A DNA stretch of 64,000 nucleotides, taken from the NCBI GenBank assembly GCA_900660155.1, contig CABFPE010000408.1, positions 431,698 through 495,697 of the forward strand, given 5' to 3'. This DNA is from Hofstenia miamia. Its lineage: Eukaryota; Xenacoelomorpha; Acoela; Hofsteniidae. Positions 1-13,200 of the stretch are shown in pieces; position 1 is the first letter of the stretch; each line of letters begins with the position of its first letter. The translations under genes and the position numbers were made by a program. The notes under the pieces were generated by a model that saw only the letters and a list, made by a program, of their open reading frames with translations, was not told the origin of the DNA and ran no database searches.

Positions 1-934
1 ATATATATATACGTTATTCAAACTTAATGTGTTAAGTAGAGTTATTTCAAGCAAATATATTATCTTCTCATACTATTAAGTAAATATTAAATATTGTTGA
101 CGAAATTCACGTACATTTTACATAAATTTATTCTAAATTTTTTAAATTTTAAATTTATAATTTTTCAATTAAATTTTTTTACAAATCACTTGAAGCAGAA
201 CGTATGACTCGAAACTTTCATCTGTATGAGCTCCTAAAACGAGTTGACATAATTTTAACATGTGATAGTTGACTAGTAAACATACATGCGAATAGGCTGT
301 CGCTTTAACATATATGGTTTCCAAAAATGGCTTAAAATTGTAAAAACAATTATAAAATTTTTAAAATAGCTAACATTTTTTTAAAGTTTTCTGCAACTAT
401 GTTATAAAATCAAAAATCTACTGTCCATTTTTGATAAATACAAACATTACAAAAAACGAAATATAATTTGATGGCGATTTAGTTAACCTCTTCGGTCACA
501 TCAATTATAATGTTTGCAGAATTTTTCAGACGTACTAATACTTTGAAAGTAGAACTGCTCTGCTCAATCTCCTTGTTTCAAGTGCATTCAATGAAGAAGC
601 ATCTATTTTTTGCACAGTCGTGCACCGACAATGAAATCAAGCATTTAAAGGAATTGCTCAGTAGATTCTTGAAGCATATCTTTACAGCTCTGTACAGGTA
701 CAGCAGATGCTTTAAATTTTAACCAGCTAATAATAGTTAAGGTATCTGTCTTTTCTTGTAATTACAGACACATTACTTTGGTAAAATGCTTCGAATTGCG
801 GTTGCTATCAGAAATACAGCAATTGAATTTGCATCTAAGAAAACTTCATGGTTTAATATATGCGATATTCTCAATATATAAAAGCCATAATTTTCTTACA
901 TTTTACGAGAAAACAATAAAGACATGCTTTGCAT
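1..934. other. AT-rich DNA, no gene recognised
   Basis: Opens with a short AT dinucleotide run. The open frame at 510-722 (+) has no recognisable domain. The part nearest 900 may be the unrecognisable N-terminal end of the Tc1-like relic that follows. Confidence 0.4.
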
Positions 935-1380
935 CATAAAACAAGGCCTGGCCGTTCAAAAGCTTTGACTAAACGAGAAGAAAAGTATTTAGTTGAAGCA
1001 TCTTCATCTAATCTTTTTTATAACTCCCAGATAACTAAAAATAGAAGTTCAAATGGTCTCTAATTTTTCCAATAGATCAATCAAACATTATTTAACTCGC
1101 AATGGATTGCAAGGAAGAATTTTTGCCAAGAGGCCGAAATTAATCCCAATTCACTCAAAAGACAGTCATTCTGTCATACTAAATTGGAGTGGTCCGTTTC
1201 TAATTGGAAAAGGGTGGTATACTCAGATCAATCAAAAACTGAACATTATCCACAAAGGAGACAGTAAGGTCGTTGATCGGCTAAAATGCCTTATGAAGCT
1301 TGGTATTAACCTTTTAATAAGAACATGCAGATATATTTCGACTTACAAAGTCATCGTCAGTTTTACAAATTATTCCCTCT
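935..1380 (+). pseudogene. Tc1/mariner-type transposase relic
   Basis: Degraded Tc1-like transposase piece. The first frame reads HKTRPGRSKALTKREEKYLV, which matches the linker and second helix-turn-helix of Tc1 transposases. It then shifts near 1050 into RSIKHYLTRNGLQGRIFAKR (the x-KR-FL-RNGL-GR pattern) and shifts again near 1160 into WKRVVYSDQSK, the first catalytic-Asp block (usually WSDES). In-frame stops follow after the SDQSK block. The two shifts and the stops make it inactive. No terminal inverted repeats were identified. The assignment rests on motif order, not on a search. Confidence 0.65.
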
Positions 1381-1399
1381 AAATTTTCTAGATTTTACA

Positions 1400-4300
1400 A
1401 TAATAATTATAATTTTTTAAATTTTAAAAAGTGGCAAGTTTAATTTATAAATGTAGTCTTCCTTTGTGTTTAAACTTGGTTGCAAGGATTTTATAAAAAT
1501 ATAAAGCTCGATATTGTGCAAAGACAACTAAATTTAGCCTATAATTGTTCGGGGGCAATCGGGTGTGATGCATATAAAACTAGAGTTATATATACTGGTT
1601 CCATAAATACAATTGAATGCCAGCGGACCTCAAAGGGATACAAACCCTTGCATTTATGGCTTTATTATTGTGTATTGTACTGCGCGTGACTAAATTAAGC
1701 ATTGATCACATCATTGTAGTTGTTTCATCCAACAAGATCAACCATATTCCGATCGGGATTTTTTAACGTTTAAAACCCAGGGGTGCTCCAACAGTACCCC
1801 TCATAAAATCAATCCTATTCATCAGCAAGCAGTGAAATTTTAGAGGACTATAGCTTACACATGGCTGAATGCTAACAGAAAAAATAATTCTATATTTTGG
1901 AGCTCTGACGTCAGTAAATTTATCGATGAAGACAAAAATAAAAATACTAACATTTTAAGAATAATGTGTATAACTAGAAACATATGAAAGTATGATTCAT
2001 ATTTTTATACATTTGTTTTGCTAACAATATTTTAGGAAAAGTAAAAAATTATCAGGCTTAATCTTGTCTTAAATTAGAGATATGACATTATTTCTCAAAG
2101 GTATGCTTCCTCAGCACCCCTCTGCCGAGATGTGGGTAATAAAGCTTCTAATAGAAATCCTTTCATTATTTGTTCGTGACTGAAGAAGCTAAACAAGATC
2201 TAATGTAAAAGCGTAACTTACTATGACTATATCTCTTCCGTTGACAATTAACTATCCAAGGGTCTCGTTATCTTAATCCTGTAATGCCTATAAATTTTAT
2301 TAACAAAATTGTGATATTTGAATGGCAGGAAAATCTCTGCATTTACAAGTATAATATGGATTTGCAAGTCCAGTCATGGAAACTTCCTGTACATTGATCA
2401 CATTTTTTTTGCAATAAATAAGAGTGAAATATTGTATGACTGTGAATTTTCATTATCGCAGTTCAAAAAGCAAATCTCAACATTTAAGGTAGAATTATGT
2501 GAACATAAGTTGGGGCTCAAATTAACTAATGTAAACGTCTGTCAGAAACAGGCAGTGATTGAGTCAAATTGCTATCTACTGGTTGCTAGAAAAGGTAGAT
2601 CTATATTTCGAGCAAATAAATCTGAAGTTTTATGTCCGACGTAAGTAGCGAACAATTACAGTTTATTTACCAAGACATTAAATTATTTATAGCCTATTGT
2701 TGTCGATAACAAACATATAGATTAGTGACATTGACCTACAATGACTACGAATTATTATTCACATGGAATTCAAATGGAATTTTCGTGCATTCATATAATT
2801 TCAAATGTCTCTAAAACATAATGAGTGTTCAACAATATTTAGTTAACCTTTTATGCAAGAAATTTGTATGTTTTATGAAATTTTGGTCAAGCATTTTGTA
2901 AAATAATCTGAAAATTGTTTCTTGCGTATTTAAACGCACTCAACAGAACATGTGTCACACGTGGGAAGAAATCTAAATGAGAATCAATAGCATGATATCT
3001 TATACGCGAGATGTTAACCGTTAGAATACTGTTTTGTAATTTTACTTATTTTTAAACGTAGATTGGCATGTTCTAATTTTTTTTTCAAATCAAACCTTCG
3101 GTGAATCTTTAGCGAATATGTATCTAGAGCACTCATCAGGTTTCCCTCGCAAATTGCACAGTTATGTAACGGTGAAATATTCGTTTTAGATGAGACTAGT
3201 ACTGGCGAGACAATATTCCTAATGTCTATCAAAGACATATTTAAGAGTAGTTATATGCTTATCAATGCATCATTTTTATGAAGATACCTATTTTTACACA
3301 GCCAATAATTTTTTCTATTTTAACAAAATTAAGCATATAAAGCCCAAAAACCTTTGTTTTGCAGAATAAAAAGTACCTACTCTTCAATTAGGAGATGTGT
3401 ACGTTGAATTACAATAGCTCCCCATGTAGCCACGTTCGTTCTGAGACATACCATTGTAAGAAAACGATATTTTCTAAAAATCTTAGAATTATTTCAATAT
3501 CTTCTATGCGTGCTTTTGTCACTTCTGATCAAAGTAAACAAAAAGTTATAATGAATGAATAGAAGGTTATTTGTTCTGATTTAGATTCAATTAATACAAT
3601 AAAGAGGATTAATAAGCAACCTTCGTCTATGATATTCAAAGTAGTTTTGGAGAAAAGTACTTATACCATTATTTTTTTAGATCTATGGAACAGTAGCAGT
3701 CAGTGTGACTACTAAAAGTTAACATGAATTCTGATAGTCTTGGAAAAGATTTATATAGTTTTAAGAAATTCTTTAATAAATTTTACTTTGTGTTCTCATT
3801 AGCTATTTACCGCTATTTTAAACGACTGCGACGATATTACAATTATGTTGAATGCTTGTTGAAATTCCATTGAAAATTGTTGAAAAACCTTTTCAATACT
3901 GTTTTGGATGAATACCACTTATGTGTGAATTTGTTTTACCTTCCAGTCTATATGATAGGCATGTGCTAGAAGTTTTTTGCAATAAAAAAATGAAGCACAT
4001 GTTACAACAAAGGCGACTTAGAGTACAGAGATATAAAAAATAATGAATATTGCTGGAAATTGTAAAGAAGTGAAATTCTCTGAATTGTGATTTTCCAACA
4101 GTGATGCAACGCAAGGTAGCACTTGCTTTAAAACAATTGTTTACTCATGGGGTGGATAATTGAATGGTATAGCACATTATCAATCACATCAACAACGTTA
4201 ATCATTTGAAAATTAAACCGCCTTTTCTATCTAAGCTTTCTTCTTCAAAACTTATGTCGGCACGTGTAACTAAATAGAAAAAACGAAGTAGCAATGAGGC

Positions 4301-5747
4301 TTGCAAAAGCTAGAAGACTATACTAGGTAATACAATTGTTGTACGCAATTAACTTCAAAACTAAAACATTCAATATTTACTAAAGTCGCGTCTCACTGTG
4401 GTGTTGATAATAGAAGCATGGCATTGAAAAAATATCAATTACGGTACTTGTTTTCTATTCAATTGCATGCTACTTCAATCAAATTTTGCAGTTAGTTTTT
4501 TATAGCATTCAAATTAATCCCAACAAATTTCGATTAAAACGTTTAATGAATATTCGCGGACTATATACCTATACGAAGAAATGTATGTATACAAAACGAA
4601 GTAAGAAAAACATAATTATTCAAAGGATAAAAAACTATTTATTAGTATGTGTAAAGAAGTCGACGTTGCATGTGACATGTAACTAACTACTTACTACATT
4701 CAAATCTAAGATGCTACATACATATTTACAAGTGAAAGTAAGAGAATTCGCACTTGTGTTTCATTATATTATGAAAATGTTTCAAATTAGAGTAATTGCA
4801 ATGAATTGTAGAGCTTTGCAACAATAAATATATTTTGAAAACTTACAATGAATTAAATGTAATTTATTGCAATGCAATTAAATTTTTTTGAAGCACTAAA
4901 TATGCCTAAGAACCAATGTGGTTCTGGATTGTATAAAATTTTGATTATCATAAAATTTAATTCAAGAAATGTTCAATATTCAATATCAACCGTCATTTAG
5001 TCAGTAATTGTAAAATGTTGCTCTGTACTTTCAATTACACATTAAATGCCATTTAAGTAATTAGACTTTATGTCAACATAATTTGCCCAGACACAAACAA
5101 TGAATTCTATTAAACATAATCTCTTGCAAAAATGTTACATTTTTCGCAATATATTTATATTAAAATCTACATTTTTTGACAATTTGATATTCAATACTTG
5201 TTCATTAGTTCTATTCTACAACAAGCTATGCATGGCAAGCACCTTTGGATACATTAATCAATTGCATCGATAGCTAAAAACAAATATTCATAGAAGTAAA
5301 AGCTTAGCAAAGCAGGCTGTGAAACTTCAACAAAACTAGATCAGACAAATATGCCCATGACAAATTGTTTAACTTATCACAAAATTAACAATATATCTTA
5401 CATTATTTGGTAAACAGTTTAACCATTTCATGAAAAACCTGACCAGCAACAAACCAAAATTAGTTTGAATGTCTTAGATATCTATTTCCAGAGATCAAAA
5501 ATAGTGACGGGCCGATTTTTTGTCAAAGTAAATTTTGTCATAAATAAATTCCTCAGTACTTTTTTGACTGGTTAGATCTGTTCAAGAACCCCCGTGTATT
5601 TATAGCTGGTAATCTTTTGGGCATTATGCTTCAATATAATCAGTTTTCGCTGAACATTAAAAAAAGGTTAAACATACTCCCTATTTAAAAAAAATTTCGA
5701 TCGCATATTTAATTAAGGACTTTGAATGCTTACTATTACCCATAAAA
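1400..5747. other. Region 3' of the DMRT gene, no gene recognised
   Basis: About 4.3 kb of AT-rich sequence. Minus-strand frames at 3014-3238 and 3893-4114 and plus-strand frames at 2318-2644 and 4486-4686 have no recognisable domain or convincing splice context. The 3'UTR of the DMRT gene should lie at its right-hand edge. Confidence 0.4.
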
Positions 5748-5798
5748 TTAATAAGAGCTTGCACTAGTATAAACTTGACGTCCCAAAACAGATTTTGA
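5748..5798 (-). CDS. DMRT exon 6: terminal exon and stop codon
   Basis: The acceptor TTGTTTATTTCCTACAG has a good pyrimidine tract. In the phase left by exon 5 it codes [16 protein letters not shown] and then TAA. A different terminal exon at lower coordinates cannot be excluded. Confidence 0.6.
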   Translation of the reverse strand, partial: SKSVLGRQVYTSASSY

Positions 5799-8338
5799 CT
5801 GTAGGAAATAAACAATATATACATGTTGACGTCGGAAGCGATTCAACATTGACGTGGCAAAATTTGTGTAATATATTTATTAATTCATTCGAAACCCTAT
5901 AAATACATGAATGTTAAGCATGGATAAAATTTAAATATTTTTCAAAAATTTGGAATAGTCAAAGAAAAATAGTTGAACTCTTAACTGCTTCAGGTACAGC
6001 AATATGCTTTAACAGAAAAATTCAACATTACACTCAAGCATGTTCACCAAAGGATGTGTTCATGGCTTACGATTTCCAAATTTCCTAATAGACTTGGACA
6101 CAATTATTTGAAGATGTGGAAAAGCGATTTGTCCTTTTAAAAAACGCCAGGCTGTTTGAGGTTAATTTTTCAAAATATATGATCTTCATTTAGAGATTCC
6201 AGTTTATGTGAATTTGACTAGTAATATTCATGGTAGCGCGAATCTGCTTTTATTTTCTTAGGATAAATTTTAGTCCGATTAAAATATCGGGGTGGCACTA
6301 ACACGCCAATACGAATATTTCGGTGGCGATTGCCACCCCATTTCCGGCGGCACTCTATATACAGTGATTTCTCTAGATATTTTAACAGCGTTTGCTTCTG
6401 TAGACACTAATAGATATTAATAGTATACTGAACCGAAACCGAAACAGTGGTTTTGACGTACAAAGACCAGTCTTTATTCCACGATATAATTGGGCCGACT
6501 TAATTGGGTAATTACATCGTGTAATCGCGATACAAACCAACTCTGTTCTCCAACAAAGCTTGGACTGCATCTTAACTACATGATTTAATAGACTTCACAA
6601 TTTGATCGTATAATGAAGATAGGTTATATTGAACTTTTTAATTATGAGAATTGAGTAATGAGAAATTGATTTATTACATTTATAGAACTATGACATCAAG
6701 TTAAATATATCGTAAGGTAAAGCTATTTAAAACAAGCTAAAAATCGTTTCTATATTTCCAAATGAGAAATAATTGAAGTTAAGTGAAGGGATTTCCAGCA
6801 TTCCATTCGAGAATTTAATGGCGTATATATAAAGCAAATAGGCAACATTTTGCTTGGATTGCTTTTTTAAAATTCATTGACGGTTTCAGATTTGCTTTCA
6901 GCATCATTTTATATCACTTTGAACAGAAAAAAAATAAAAACTACGAAAAATTAAAAATAACGAAATCATAGTAGTGTTTAGAGGAATATAGTTTTTATGC
7001 TTGCCTTCATTTGAAAACAAATTAAAACTGAATTAATATTTTTATTATGAGAGACTAAATTTCTAAATCAGATGTACAGTACTTTAAAAATCAACATGAT
7101 ATTATAAACACAATTTAAGAAAATCTCTTACCAAACTTGCTGCCTGTTGACCACCAAAGTTATTCTCATCAAATTTAAGGTATTCTAAATTATTGGCATT
7201 TAGGTTTCTTCTCGCAAATTATAAAGTGGATATAATATACTTCCTTCTTTTAGTGATGCAACGAAATCCATATGAAAACTAGAAAAGCACTTGAAGAGCA
7301 CAGACCTCCGCCACGCAGCTTGTGTCCCCCGGATCAGCACCAAAATTTAATGGATTCCTCCTTGGGCGGAGACGCACCTCTGGTAAAAATTTGAGGTCAA
7401 TCCATCTATTACTTTTTCCGTAAAGTTGCTAACAGACAAACAGACAAACAAACCAACGCTACCAAAAACATAACCTCGGTGGAGGTAAAAAGTTTTAATT
7501 AATCAACTTAGAGTTTGCAATCAAGTATAATTTCAATGAATATGGAAAATCATTGTTTACAAGTTTACCCCCTTTTTATTATAACTTAAACGCCAAATTG
7601 CGAGACAATAGCATTGGAAACGAACTCTTTTTTGTTTACCGTGTACTTGTGTGATTAGGGCCGTGGCTAAGGAGGGGGGCAGGGGGCATGGCCCTTCCTG
7701 TTGGGTCACTTGGCCCCTTCCTTTCGGCATCCTGAATACAAAACTTAATAGTATTAATTCTAATATTCTGTAACTAAGTTAGAGTGAAAATTTTTAGTTG
7801 AAATATATAAAATACTAACGCCATTCTATTAAAAAATTCAATGAAAAGTGCGAAACTATTTCATATGAGTGAAATAATGATTAATTTATTGAACTTTGCG
7901 GGGCCATGCCCCACTAAACTTGCAAATAACATGCCACGGGCCTGCGTGTAATTCCCCACAAAATAAATCGTTTAAAATTATGTACTTCGTGAAATTATTT
8001 GAGTACTTGGTGTAGCAACACTACTTTAATCAGAATTGTACGAAACAGGGACAGCACGTAACTCAACACATGTAAATATATAAACAAATTTATGGCAAAC
8101 TACTGTGTTATATATAGGCATATTAGAAAAAATAAGTATGCTATAACTTCATCAGCTTGCCGCACGGAGTCACCAAGAGTCACCCAGAGACATCCAGAGT
8201 CATCCAGATGATTATCGAATTTGTTGCCTCGGGAAAAAATAGATCTTAATGTACGATACGTCAGGTTGCTATCTCATTGGAGTGCCTGACGAGGCAGCAT
8301 AATATGGATGATATAGTATATAATAAGTATTAATACAC

Positions 8339-8369
<31 letters not shown>

Positions 8370-10233
8370 TATTAGAAAATTCACCACTATTTTTTAATAC
8401 CATATTTGTGTTTTCAAAATATGTGCACACCTAACTCAATTTAAAATATATTTGTCTTTCCACTAATATTTTGTTTATCCCTGAGGTCCTATCAAATATT
8501 TCATTGCTAAGTTTTTCGTTTTAATATAAAATGTGCGATCAATAATGTTTAGTTCCTACAAAATATTTTTACTGGGCGCTAGATATTTTTCTACAGTGCA
8601 ATCAACTATTTCTTGAGAATGAATTTGTAGTCCCTAGTACATGTTTTATGCTCAATAACAATATTTAATAAAACCACTTAAAATATTTTCATTTTTTTGG
8701 GTTGAAAAGCCTTGTATAGATCGGAGAATTCCAACTAAAACTGCATACTTTATCCTAATTCAAAATTCATATTTAATTACTTTTAGTTTTGAAAATTAAC
8801 ATTCTTTAAATAAAAGAACTGCGGAAGCTTCCCTACAAATTTCATTATTTATGCAACTTGGAAAATCGTCGATGTTGAATACCACCACGTGATAGTACAT
8901 TTTACTTGCATGTACTTGAATGTAGATTAGATCATAAACGCTCATAATTTGACAATTATGGTTTTTGAATGAATATAAATTTATTCGTTTTTAAACAAAT
9001 TTAGAATTGTTTAAATACAAATGACGAAAATGCGCAATAGGATGGCAACATTTGAAATTTTCTTAGACAAAACATAATTTTTTCAGAATAACAACTAGAA
9101 TGATTGGTACTTTTGCGTTATCTCTACACCCAAGTATCTGCAAAAATATGCAAATTTATCAACATAATAGTTATAAATTTTATAATCCTAATCTAAAACA
9201 TATCAGAAACCATAACCCTAACTCCAAACCTACCGCTAACGTCTAACCATATCCCAAATCCTAACTCTATCCAAGCACAAAACATAATCCTAGCACTAAA
9301 CTAAACTCTACCCTAACCCAAGCCTAACATACTTCGATTCTTCATCATGGCTGTACCAACTCAATGAAAACAAATTCATTTTGATACAAGCAAAATGACT
9401 ATGTAAAAAGATGTGAGGGAAAAGGCGCTGATGGACTAAACATTGCAAAATGTTAAAATTGCTTTGTAAGCAAACCAAAGCCTTGTGTTGAACCACTAAT
9501 TAGCATATTAATAGTAGTACATTATAAATATTTCATAATTCATATTGAAAATTATTGAATTGAGCTACAATTATTACTGTTGATAAATCTAGCATATGTT
9601 TGCAAATATTTAAATAGCGGGTGGGGAGAGATAACACAAAATATGAAATGGCGTCATATTTTAGCCAAGATTTTAGGCTATGGCTCTCTAGCAAAAAAAT
9701 CGTCAATGTCATAAAACTACTTATCACAACGACTAAATAACTTCTTTAAAACTTATATATTCATTAATTATCATTTTTGTTATGATAATTGATTAAATTG
9801 TCTGAATTTTTTATTAATTTTTCATAATTTTAATAGATTGCAAATACGGAATTATATATAAAAAATAACCAAAGACTTCACAATAACCTCATAATCATTA
9901 TCAAAAATATGTCAAATACAAATATTAACTAAACACAAAATTTGTCGTCAACAAAAATAAAGTACCTATTATTAATTGACATTTTGAAATTTTACATTAG
10001 CATCTCACCCTTTGCTAAAACGAAACATTGGTTTTTCAATTTCAATGTGAAGATTGTTTAACGCCGTTTCGACATGTTTAACAAGTTTTTGGCAAATATC
10101 ATGAAATGAGCCGAATTGGCAATAATTTAAGAAGTCGAGGTTGGGCCTAAGCTTTCGGCCCAAGTCGATCTTTGCTTCTCTGCTTTTGGCAATTTTTCAA
10201 TGTAGTTCGCGATCTTATATATTAGAAACAACG

Positions 10234-10270
<37 letters not shown>

Positions 10271-13200
10271 AGTATAATTATTTTATATTGATTGGATCAC
10301 ATCCAAAATGAAGTAAGGTTTTCACTAGAACATTAACATTCTTACCTTGCTTAGGGGATATCATTGAAGGAACAACTTCATTTTCAGGAACGGTCGAATG
10401 ATATTGCGAAAACGTCTAAAATAAAGAATGTTAGTGGAGTTAAGCTATGTACAAATATCTATAATCCTAACAGCTTCGAGAAAATCGAATTAAATCACAT
10501 GCACTGTAAATTTCACACTAAAATTTGAATTTTGTTTGTGAAGAAATAGGAGTTCAGTGATTTACAAAGTGAAAAGTTAATAAGCCAAAATTCTAAACAT
10601 AATTGAAGACTTTTCTGATGAGGCAGAGTTTTATTTCTAAAAATTGATCCATTATTCTGCTTTGATGTATTATTTTTTAGGAATTCAGTTATAAAGAACT
10701 ATAAACACTGAAGATGTCTAGTCTAAGTTTAGCCTAAAAGAGTAATTGTAATCATGGAGAAACCTAAGTTATTTGCTGTGTAAGTGAAAGGCCTCTGGTG
10801 AAACCATGATGAAATCCAAAGGAATTCTCACTATTCTGTACACTTAATTTTCTAGGATACACAAAGGCATAATACAATATAATACATGAACTTTATCAGA
10901 ATAATGCAATGATAAAAAAATCATCGTATTCTCTTGGAAATTGCACTTATATGCATGCAATTCAAACATAAGTTTAAGATTACATAGTTTATTTCAGTGT
11001 ATTCTCTAAGTGTTAATTAATGTTATACTTTCATTATTTATACGAAGTTTATACTTATGTACTTATAAATCTATGAATACATATATTTAAGCATACCAAC
11101 CCTGGTCGATGGTCCGACAGAATAAGGGATAGGATTAAATTCTCCTGGAATACATGAGTTGAAATGCGATATATTATTGACAGTTGGATATGCCGCTTGT
11201 GGAACATCTGAATAATAAATATCATTGGACAAACCAGACTCTAAAAGAAAATACAGGAAATACATGCATATCATTCGCTAAGCCATAAGGCAGGGTGCAC
11301 AACTCAAGGCATGTGCAAGTGTTTTAATAGGCTTCTTTGTTCTGCGAATCTTTAAAAGCATAGAGCACTAAACAATGAAACAATACATAAGCGGTCACAC
11401 ATGTGGTAGTTTATATTTCTCTTTATTTTCACCAGTTTTGAGTTGTGCATCACTGCCTCAAGGAATGCAAATAATTTATACCCGTCCTAGAATAACCTAT
11501 ATCCTCAAAAAAAGACGTTTGGTACAGCCGTTTATAAATAACAACTAAATCTAATTGATTGGATTATTTATAATAAATTACATCTGAAAGTTTCCGATGA
11601 AGTAGCATTTAGGAAGGGTCAATATTTTGATTCTGCGGGACCGTTTAGCTCCACGTGATTTACTGTGACTAAAAAAACTCAATGGGATCTTGTCCTACGG
11701 ATTTCAGAATATTACTCATAAATTTTGTTCAATACAGAAGTTATGCTGTGAGGTGAATGGGACTATGGGTCCAGAAAATTTCATGAGTTTGGAACAAAGA
11801 AAAACCTGGGACTCTACTCAATATCCCCAAACGGGAAAAATCAAATAGCATTAATGTCGCAAAAATCAAAATTAAAAGGCTAAGAATAAATGTTGTCCAA
11901 TTGAATAGAGCACAAAAACATGAAATCAAAACACTAACCAATAAATTTCTAATATAATTTTCCCCCACAATGTTATTCTTAAATAGCTTAAAAACTTCCA
12001 ACTATTACCCCATTACAGCAAGGATTAGATGTTTTCTTGCACATGCCTATCATGTTAGTTTTATTTCAAGTATATATGAATGAATCATAGTTTGTAAAAG
12101 AAGTTCGATCCCAATAAAATACCCTGGATATATCCTTAAAAATACCCGAGCTATTATGGCGAGCATAAGCATCCAATTAGTGGTAATTACAAGGCTTTTA
12201 AAATGTGACCAAGATAAAGTTTAAAATTTTCAAGTCACAATTTTATTTACATATAAGCTGTTAAAAATTAAAAATTTGATTTCAAACTTTATTTCTTAGC
12301 TTAAGTTCTTACGTTCAAATCCCATGAATGTTTTTCAAAGTGCCAAAAATATAAATTATTAAGTCATGATATGCAAGACACAGTCCAGGAAGCTTTGCAT
12401 TGTCTTATCTTATCCGTTCTGACCCACATTAATCGAGGTATTCCCTCTTGACAAGATCTTGGTAATAAGCAACGTTTTGAGGACCTGTCTATCTTAATGA
12501 TAGCCTCGAATATTTTCTTGCTTGATTGCCGAAAATCGAATCTTGTGTCTCAGGTCCTCCATAACACCAGAGCGGAGTAACTTTGAGAAATGAATTCATT
12601 AATTTCAAAGATGACCATTTAAGGAGGAGATAACTACTTTTAGGGCATACTCTTTTGTTTATGGTTATAATGCTATTTTTGTGCAATTTTTAATTTTAGT
12701 TAATATAAAGAACAATATATTGTAAAACTGCTGTTTTTGCGACTGTCTATATTAAAAAACACTCCTGTGAACGTTTTTAGACTGATACATGCATAAATAA
12801 GCATATATTAAAAAGATGCTCGTCTGAATGCATTTTAAATTCAATTAATAATTAGGTGAATGAGGAAGAGTGGCATAGATTTATTTTAGAATATCTAAAA
12901 ATATGTTTATTTTATAACTATACTTACCGTCAACTTAAATTTGACTAGGTATTTAAGACTTAATACCTGCAGAATGCAAAATTACTCATTGAAAGTAATA
13001 TCACACCTTGATATTTGTTAACACTATAAATGACTTGTTTACCAATTTGCTAATTCTATTCATTGAAGATTGTTTTGACACTTGAACTAACAATGTCTGC
13101 AAACGCATCTTTTCGGCATCATTTGAAGTTTGATAGCCAATTGAGGTCAAGGGGACACTCGTTACTCGTCAACTTCAGACTTGTCAAACACATATGAAGT

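Noticed and set aside
3014-3238. Minus-strand frame as a later DMRT exon
   Set aside because: Possible acceptors near its start do not fit the phase left by exon 5, whereas 5748-5798 fits and has a better pyrimidine tract.
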